Shown here piece after piece: positions 14,991 to 18,318 of a stretch of 18,318 bases of DNA. Each line of letters begins with the position of its first letter. Position 1 is the stretch's first letter. The position numbers and the translations under genes are program-made. The stretch is from NCBI GenBank assembly GCA_031550435.1, contig JAVBOO010000040.1, positions 1 to 18,318 of the forward strand, in the 5' to 3' direction. Below the pieces are notes generated by a model, which ran no database searches, was not told the origin of the DNA, and saw only the letters and a list, made by a program, of their open reading frames with translations. The DNA is from JAVBOO01 sp031550435 (lineage in GTDB: Bacteria; Bacillota; Clostridia; Lachnospirales; WRAX01).

Positions 14991-15518
14991 ATGGAATTTA
15001 TTAAGGAGAATTTGACCTATATTATCGGTTTTATTGTAATTGTGATCGGAGCCATTACAGGTAATGTTATATTTGCTAAAAAAGGCGGTAATACAAAATC
15101 AAAGCAAGCGTTACGAGCTTTAGTAGACAAAGAAGTCCCCGGCGGTAATGCGTATACATTTATCTACTCTGCTTTTCAAGAAGTGATACCGCTTACGAGT
15201 AAGATTATGCTGCATTCTTATGTGACCGCATTTAGGCAAGGAGAATCGTTTTTTTATGTCTTACCTGTTACTGTTGACAAGGGTAGACCGATAGGAAACG
15301 GCATTATAAAAATAAGCCATGAAAACACTGACAAAGTAAAATACAGTTTACTGACTACAGAAATTATTTTAAAAGACAGAAAAGAACCAATTGTTTATTC
15401 AACGCTTCCCCATGCTATTAGTATTGGGAGTGCCGGTTATGATCAGGTGACATTAATGCAAAAAACTGAAGTAGAAAGTTATGCTTCTTTTATAAAAGAA
15501 TTTAATGCGGAGTTATAA
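14991..15518 (+). CDS. Membrane-anchored protein of unknown function
   Basis: The 175-residue product has one N-terminal membrane helix at about 8-30 (LTYIIGFIVIVIGAITGNVI). A KKGG..KSKQ linker follows, then a soluble domain of about 135 residues with alternating beta strands (MLHSYVTAFRQGESFFYVLP, then KVKYSLLTTEIILKDRKEPI) and a helical end (TEVESYASFIKEFNAEL). Topology is not certain; a basic stretch after the helix favours a cytoplasmic domain. I recognise no family. The ribosome-binding site is GGGAG nine bases upstream. It follows the 14478 gene and is the last of the pair; the nearest strong terminator is at 15758-15809, beyond the cloverleaf element. Confidence 0.6.
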   Translation: MEFIKENLTYIIGFIVIVIGAITGNVIFAKKGGNTKSKQALRALVDKEVPGGNAYTFIYSAFQEVIPLTSKIMLHSYVTAFRQGESFFYVLPVTVDKGRPIGNGIIKISHENTDKVKYSLLTTEIILKDRKEPIVYSTLPHAISIGSAGYDQVTLMQKTEVESYASFIKEFNAEL

Positions 15519-15582
15519 TTTCGCCAATATTGCTTACCAATAAACATAGCCGGATTTGAACAGTATTTGTAATCTTGCGCAC

Positions 15583-15741
15583 CTAGGTAAACACTGATTA
15601 AATCACTTTGGACGGATACTCGGCTGATTTAATCCGTGCATCCTCGTCCTAAGCGGCCGTTATACGGCCTTTGTGCGGAGCGAGATGCTTGCGGTTGTCC
15701 CTAGCGGGTGCAACCGTTCGATTAGATCAGTGCTTACCTAG
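15583..15741. repeat. 159-bp inverted-repeat element with cloverleaf fold
   Basis: Terminal inverted repeats of 22 bp (15583-15604 and 15720-15741) match at 19 positions. Inside are ACGGAT/ATCCGT (15612-15617 with 15632-15637), GCATcCTCG/CGAGATGC (15638-15646 with 15681-15688) enclosing GGCCG/CGGCC (15655-15659 with 15665-15669), and CGGTTG/CAACCG (15692-15697 with 15711-15716). The arrangement gives a closed multi-branched fold. It lacks coding capacity. A MITE-like element or a structured RNA in the 3' region of the 14478 operon are both possible. Confidence 0.65.
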
Positions 15742-15757
15742 TATTACTTTGGCGCAA

Positions 15758-15809
15758 TACAAGTAAATGCCCGGGCGTTATCGTTTAACACGATGCGCCC
15801 GGGTTTTAT
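15758..15809 (+). terminator. Terminator, repeated cassette copy 2
   Basis: This is the same 52 bases as the SLH terminator (7502-7553) on the opposite strand, with one difference in the loop. The hairpin is followed by TTTTAT on the plus strand and would end transcription of the 14478-15518 operon. Confidence 0.85.
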
Positions 15810-15904
15810 ATTGTGTGTATTGAATGAGTTGAAAACGGACTTGCCATAATCGACAAAAGCCAATAAAATCAACATTTTTACCCTTCATTTCTTTATTACA
15901 CATA

Positions 15905-17011
15905 TTACACATTAAACCGGAACAGTATTACATCGCCGTCTTTTACGACATATTCCTTACCTTCGCTTTTGACAAGGCCGGCGTCTTTTGCGGCCTGATA
16001 GGTTCCGAGGCGTTCGAGATCGTTGTAGTGCACGACTTCGGCTCTGATAAAGCCGCGTTCGAGGTCGGAATGTATTTTTCCGGCAGCTTTCGGAGCTGTT
16101 GAGCCTTTCCGCACAGTCCAGGCCCTAACCTCTTTCGGCCCGGCAGTCAAAAAGCTTATCAATCCAAGCATTGCATATGATGCGGTTATTATCTGCTCGA
16201 GTCCGCTATGAGTACAGCCGAGTTCGGCAAGGAATGCCTTTCGTTCGTCATCGGGTAAGGCGGAAAGCTCCTCCTCAATTTTAGCACATATTGAAAATGC
16301 ACCCGTGTTCTCCTTTTCGGCAATCTCTCGCACTGCTTTTACGTTCGGATTGTTTTCGCCCTCGTCCGCAATATCATTTTCGTCAATATTTGCGGCATAA
16401 AGAACAGGCTTATACGTAAGTAACGTCAAAGAGACCAGGAATTCATAATCCTCGTTCGAAAAATTCAGCTTGCCAAAGTCCATATCACGGACGCACATTC
16501 CCGATGTCAGCTGTTCATTCAAAGCTTCCAATATCTCGACGTAACGTTTTGAAGCTTTGTCGCCCTTAGCTTTCTGTTCTTTTGCCAAACGACGTTCGAT
16601 TACTTCAAGATCCGCAAGAATAAGCTCATAGTTGACCGTTTCGATATCTCTCGCTGCGTCTACGGTGTCGGAAACATGGATAATATTTTCGTCCTCAAAA
16701 CAGCGAACAACATGCACAAGCGCATCTACTTCTCTTATATACTGAAGAAATTTGTTTCCGAGTCCGCTGCCGCCCGCAGAACCTTTCACGAGACCGGCTA
16801 TATCCACGAACTCAATCGTAGCCGGAGTGTACTTCTTTGCGTCATACAGTTTCTCAAGAAAGTCCAATCTGGAGTCCGGTACATCAACTAATCCGACATT
16901 CGGCGTTACAGTCGAAAACGGATGATTCCCCGAGCTTACACCCGCTTTTGTAACAGAATTAAAAAGAGCGCTTTTGCCGACATTCGGCAAGCCGACTATT
17001 CCAAGTTTCAT
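15905..17011 (-). CDS. ychF: Ribosome-binding ATPase YchF (Obg family)
   Basis: The 368-residue product begins MKLGIVGLPNVGKSALFNSV, the canonical family start, with the P-loop at residues 7-14. Switch II-like DIAGLVKGSAGG is near 70, NIDE (208-211) stands in place of the NKxD guanine motif, and a C-terminal TGS domain ends in RAEVVHYNDL..YVVKDGDVILFRF. The altered motif is why YchF prefers ATP over GTP. It binds ribosomes and is linked to stress and redox responses. The length is normal. A frame extending to 17029 exists, but the family start and weak GGGA site support 17011. Gly-Leu-Gly after SAGGS and the Leu-rich hydrophobic segment typical of HAS-type NTPases are present. It lies 49 bases after a small membrane gene on the same strand and may be co-transcribed with it. 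Confidence 0.96.
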   Translation of the reverse strand: MKLGIVGLPNVGKSALFNSVTKAGVSSGNHPFSTVTPNVGLVDVPDSRLDFLEKLYDAKKYTPATIEFVDIAGLVKGSAGGSGLGNKFLQYIREVDALVHVVRCFEDENIIHVSDTVDAARDIETVNYELILADLEVIERRLAKEQKAKGDKASKRYVEILEALNEQLTSGMCVRDMDFGKLNFSNEDYEFLVSLTLLTYKPVLYAANIDENDIADEGENNPNVKAVREIAEKENTGAFSICAKIEEELSALPDDERKAFLAELGCTHSGLEQIITASYAMLGLISFLTAGPKEVRAWTVRKGSTAPKAAGKIHSDLERGFIRAEVVHYNDLERLGTYQAAKDAGLVKSEGKEYVVKDGDVILFRFNV

Positions 17012-17060
17012 ATAAGTTCCCGACCCCATCAGTTTATATTTGTTTATTTATCTTTTGCTT

Positions 17061-17252
17061 CTATTCCGCGCTTACCAAATCTTTAACAAGCAAAGCAATT
17101 TGAAGCGCAAAGCTCACTGCGAACATTATCAAAAGAACAAATATCATTTTTTGATTGTTTTTACCGGTCATTACGTTCGCTTCTATTATAGGTTTTTGCA
17201 TTGCTTCTTTTGCTGCAACTCTGTGATGTTTTCTCTGTCTGGCATATGACAT
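17061..17252 (-). CDS. Small single-pass membrane protein
   Basis: The 63-residue product has a basic N-terminus (SYARQRKHHRVAAKEAMQKP), a central polar segment, and a membrane helix at about 36-57 (KMIFVLLIMFAVSFALQIAL) with a short charged end. A strong AAAGGAGG six bases before the ATG indicates it is real. It sits upstream of ychF in the same orientation. I recognise no family; positively charged small membrane proteins of this type are often missed in annotation. Confidence 0.7.
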   Translation of the reverse strand: MSYARQRKHHRVAAKEAMQKPIIEANVMTGKNNQKMIFVLLIMFAVSFALQIALLVKDLVSAE

Positions 17253-17352
17253 TGTTTTCCTCCTTTATCGCATAAAAAAATTCCGGTGCTCCGCCAAAGC
17301 TTATAAAAAGCCGCTTTGCATCGATTTTCGGCTATACGCTCTCTTTTGCTAA

Positions 17353-17382
17353 GCTATTGTGGTAATAATATACCACAATAGC
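17353..17382. promoter_or_regulatory. Perfect 12-bp-arm palindrome between divergent genes
   Basis: GCTATTGTGGTA (17353-17364) and TACCACAATAGC (17371-17382) are exact inverted copies around ATAATA. It lies 33 bases upstream of the spore lipoprotein ATG and 100 bases from the start of the divergent small gene. There is no T-run on either side, so it looks more like an operator or mRNA leader hairpin than a terminator. Confidence 0.6.
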
Positions 17383-17415
17383 GCAAATAATAAAAGTATC
17401 AAAAGGAGTGAAAAA

Positions 17416-17889
17416 ATGAAAAATTTATATAAACTTTTAACAGTTTCGGCTATAGTACTGTGTTGCGGCTGTTCGGCCTCCGGCAAACTAACAAATAAGA
17501 TACCCCTGCCATCAGAAAGCCAATCTTCTGCAAATGCCTATGAAGAAAGCGTCGCGTCCGCGGACAAGCGCGCTGAAGATATCGCGGACATTATAAAAGA
17601 AATGCCGGAAATAGAACACTGCTCGGTTGTTATCACAGGAAGCACGGCAATAATCGGAATTGTTGTATACGACGACCCGACTGATAAGGAACTAATCGAT
17701 CTCAGAAAATCCATCGAAAAAAAAGTTTTGGCTTTTGACAGGGAAATAAACCATGTTGCGGTCAGCGCCGCACCGGAGCTGTACGAAAAAATCACAAATA
17801 TCAAAAACGATAAAAAACCCGCGGAGGAACGAGAACTTCATAAAAACGAAGGTAATAAATTGTTTTTTAGAATGCTGCCAACATTTTGA
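17416..17889 (+). CDS. YhcN/YlaJ-family sporulation lipoprotein
   Basis: The 157-residue product has a signal sequence ending VLCCGCSASG with Cys19 as the probable lipidated residue (an unusual Cys at -3). A Ser-rich linker follows, then a domain with ADKRAEDIADIIKEMPEIEH, CSVVITGSTAIIGIVVYDD and INHVAVSAAPELYEKI. This alternation, ending in a V.V...PEL segment, is typical of the YhcN/YlaJ family, whose members are spore-associated lipoproteins in Bacillus. The start at 17416 has AAAGGAG seven bases upstream; the longer frame from 17359 begins inside the palindrome and has no site. The C-terminal 25 residues are basic and polar. It stands alone; forespore expression would be expected from the family but no forespore promoter was confirmed. 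Confidence 0.82.
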   Translation: MKNLYKLLTVSAIVLCCGCSASGKLTNKIPLPSESQSSANAYEESVASADKRAEDIADIIKEMPEIEHCSVVITGSTAIIGIVVYDDPTDKELIDLRKSIEKKVLAFDREINHVAVSAAPELYEKITNIKNDKKPAEERELHKNEGNKLFFRMLPTF

Positions 17890-17932
17890 ACAAAGCGAAG
17901 TTAATGTAAATGGGCTTAAACGGACGTTATTC

Positions 17933-18099
17933 ACTATATATTACCGCGGAAGTTAAATGCCGTATAAAATACTTACGCGGTTACTTGGGACAAGCAGACG
18001 CGCTTAGATACGCCGCAGCGCTTAGGTTCGGCGCATCTTCGTCTAAGCCGGGGAACAATAAAATATAGCGTTTCCATATATTTTGTTGCCGAAGTAATA
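17933..18099 (+). repeat. Structured dispersed repeat, copy B (167 bp)
   Basis: It matches copy A (5423-5570), with the same ends and the same first and last stems. It is 19 bases longer because the middle stem region contains a second GCGCTTAG with intervening ATACGCCGCA. In the last stem one C-G pair of copy A is T-G here, which keeps pairing in a plus-strand RNA. It lies between the convergent spore lipoprotein and flagellin genes. Confidence 0.8.
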
Positions 18100-18132
18100 G
18101 TCGTTTAAGCCAAAAATAGTCTGAATATGAAA

Positions 18133-18167
18133 ACTCGCCGGCAGCATGGAAAGCTGACGGCGAGTGA
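18133..18167 (-). terminator. Flagellin terminator
   Basis: On the minus strand CTCGCCGTCAGC and GCTGCCGGCGAG form an 11-12 bp stem with one mismatch, followed by TTTTC, 12 bases after the flagellin stop codon. Confidence 0.85.
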
Positions 18168-18178
18168 AAAACCGAATA

Positions 18179-18318
18179 CTATTGAAGAAGCTGAAGAACG
18201 CTCTGAGGAGCCTGATTTGCCTGTGCAAGCATCGATGTAGCGGCCTGTTGAAGGACGTTTGATCTTGTAAGGTTCATCATTTCTTTTGCCATGTCGGTAT
18301 CTCTGATACGAGATTCCG
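18179..18318 (-). CDS. fliC: Flagellin, C-terminal fragment (runs off window)
   Basis: The last 45 codons read ESRIRDTDMAKEMMNLTRSN, then VLQQAATSMLAQANQAPQSV, LQLLQ and stop. This is the hallmark C-terminal D0 helix of bacterial flagellins, with the IRDTDMA and ML.QANQ.PQ.VL.LL motifs that pack in the core of the filament. The start and variable middle lie beyond the right edge. The symbol is the generic one; paralogues cannot be told apart from this end. The gene implies a flagellated organism. Confidence 0.95.
   Translation of the reverse strand, partial: ESRIRDTDMAKEMMNLTRSNVLQQAATSMLAQANQAPQSVLQLLQ

Larger units (their letters stand above)
15519..15904. other. Gene-free region with cloverleaf element and terminator
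   Basis: No gene is seen. The stretch is filled by the inverted-repeat element at 15583-15741 and the terminator cassette at 15758-15809, with about 95 unremarkable AT-rich bases before the ychF stop codon. Confidence 0.7.

Overview
The window looks like a piece of chromosome from a motile, spore-forming member of the Clostridia with moderate GC. The host-like evidence is a flagellin C-terminus at the right edge, a YhcN/YlaJ-type spore lipoprotein, a large secreted protein with S-layer homology (SLH) repeats, and the conserved GTPase-fold ATPase YchF. No rRNA, tRNA or CRISPR array was seen. Genus cannot be fixed from this sequence.

Region 1 (about 1-5305) is the regulatory end of a Mu-like (transposable) prophage that has suffered a large internal deletion. 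A LexA-like (S24) repressor (4102-4917, +) faces a leftward early operon (3767 down to 577). The two meet at a compact promoter/operator region (4004-4080) with a consensus leftward promoter and two 27-bp direct repeats. The early operon encodes a Bro-N protein, two small proteins, a membrane-tethered XRE protein, a tiny membrane protein and a DDE transposase. The transposase breaks off just after its catalytic Glu. Within about 20 bp of the break, the C-terminal half of a distal tail (Dit-type) protein begins in another frame and runs off the left edge. The early and late genes are therefore fused by deletion. The Bro-N protein carries a C-terminal copy of the transposase's own presumed DNA-binding domain, which is the most interesting protein observation here.

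Region 2 (4918-5819) has no genes but is densely structured. It holds clustered GTTTAA/TTAAAG motifs (candidate transposase sites), CTAACGAACAA/TTGTTCGTTAG boxes, a 16-bp inverted repeat (4997-5012/5290-5305), two terminators, and a 148-bp structured repeat (5423-5570) that recurs at 17933-18099.

Region 3 (5820-15809) is host or accessory surface biology. From left to right it holds a GT-C-type membrane glycosyltransferase (-), a 1720-aa SLH protein (-), a short lipoprotein-like gene (+), a zinc-ribbon membrane protein (-) and a two-gene membrane operon of unknown function (+). The same 52-bp terminator cassette lies in inverted orientation at both ends of the block after the glycosyltransferase (7502-7553 and 15758-15809, one mismatch). 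A 159-bp cloverleaf-like element (15583-15741) sits beside the second copy.

Region 4 (15905-18318) holds ychF and a small membrane gene ahead of it (both -), a perfect 12-bp-arm palindrome, the spore lipoprotein (+), the second copy of the structured repeat, and the flagellin end with its terminator (-).

The prophage remnant can probably still make repressor and early regulators, but with a truncated transposase it should not transpose by itself. The rest appears to be cell-envelope, sporulation and motility genes interspersed with small structured repeats.
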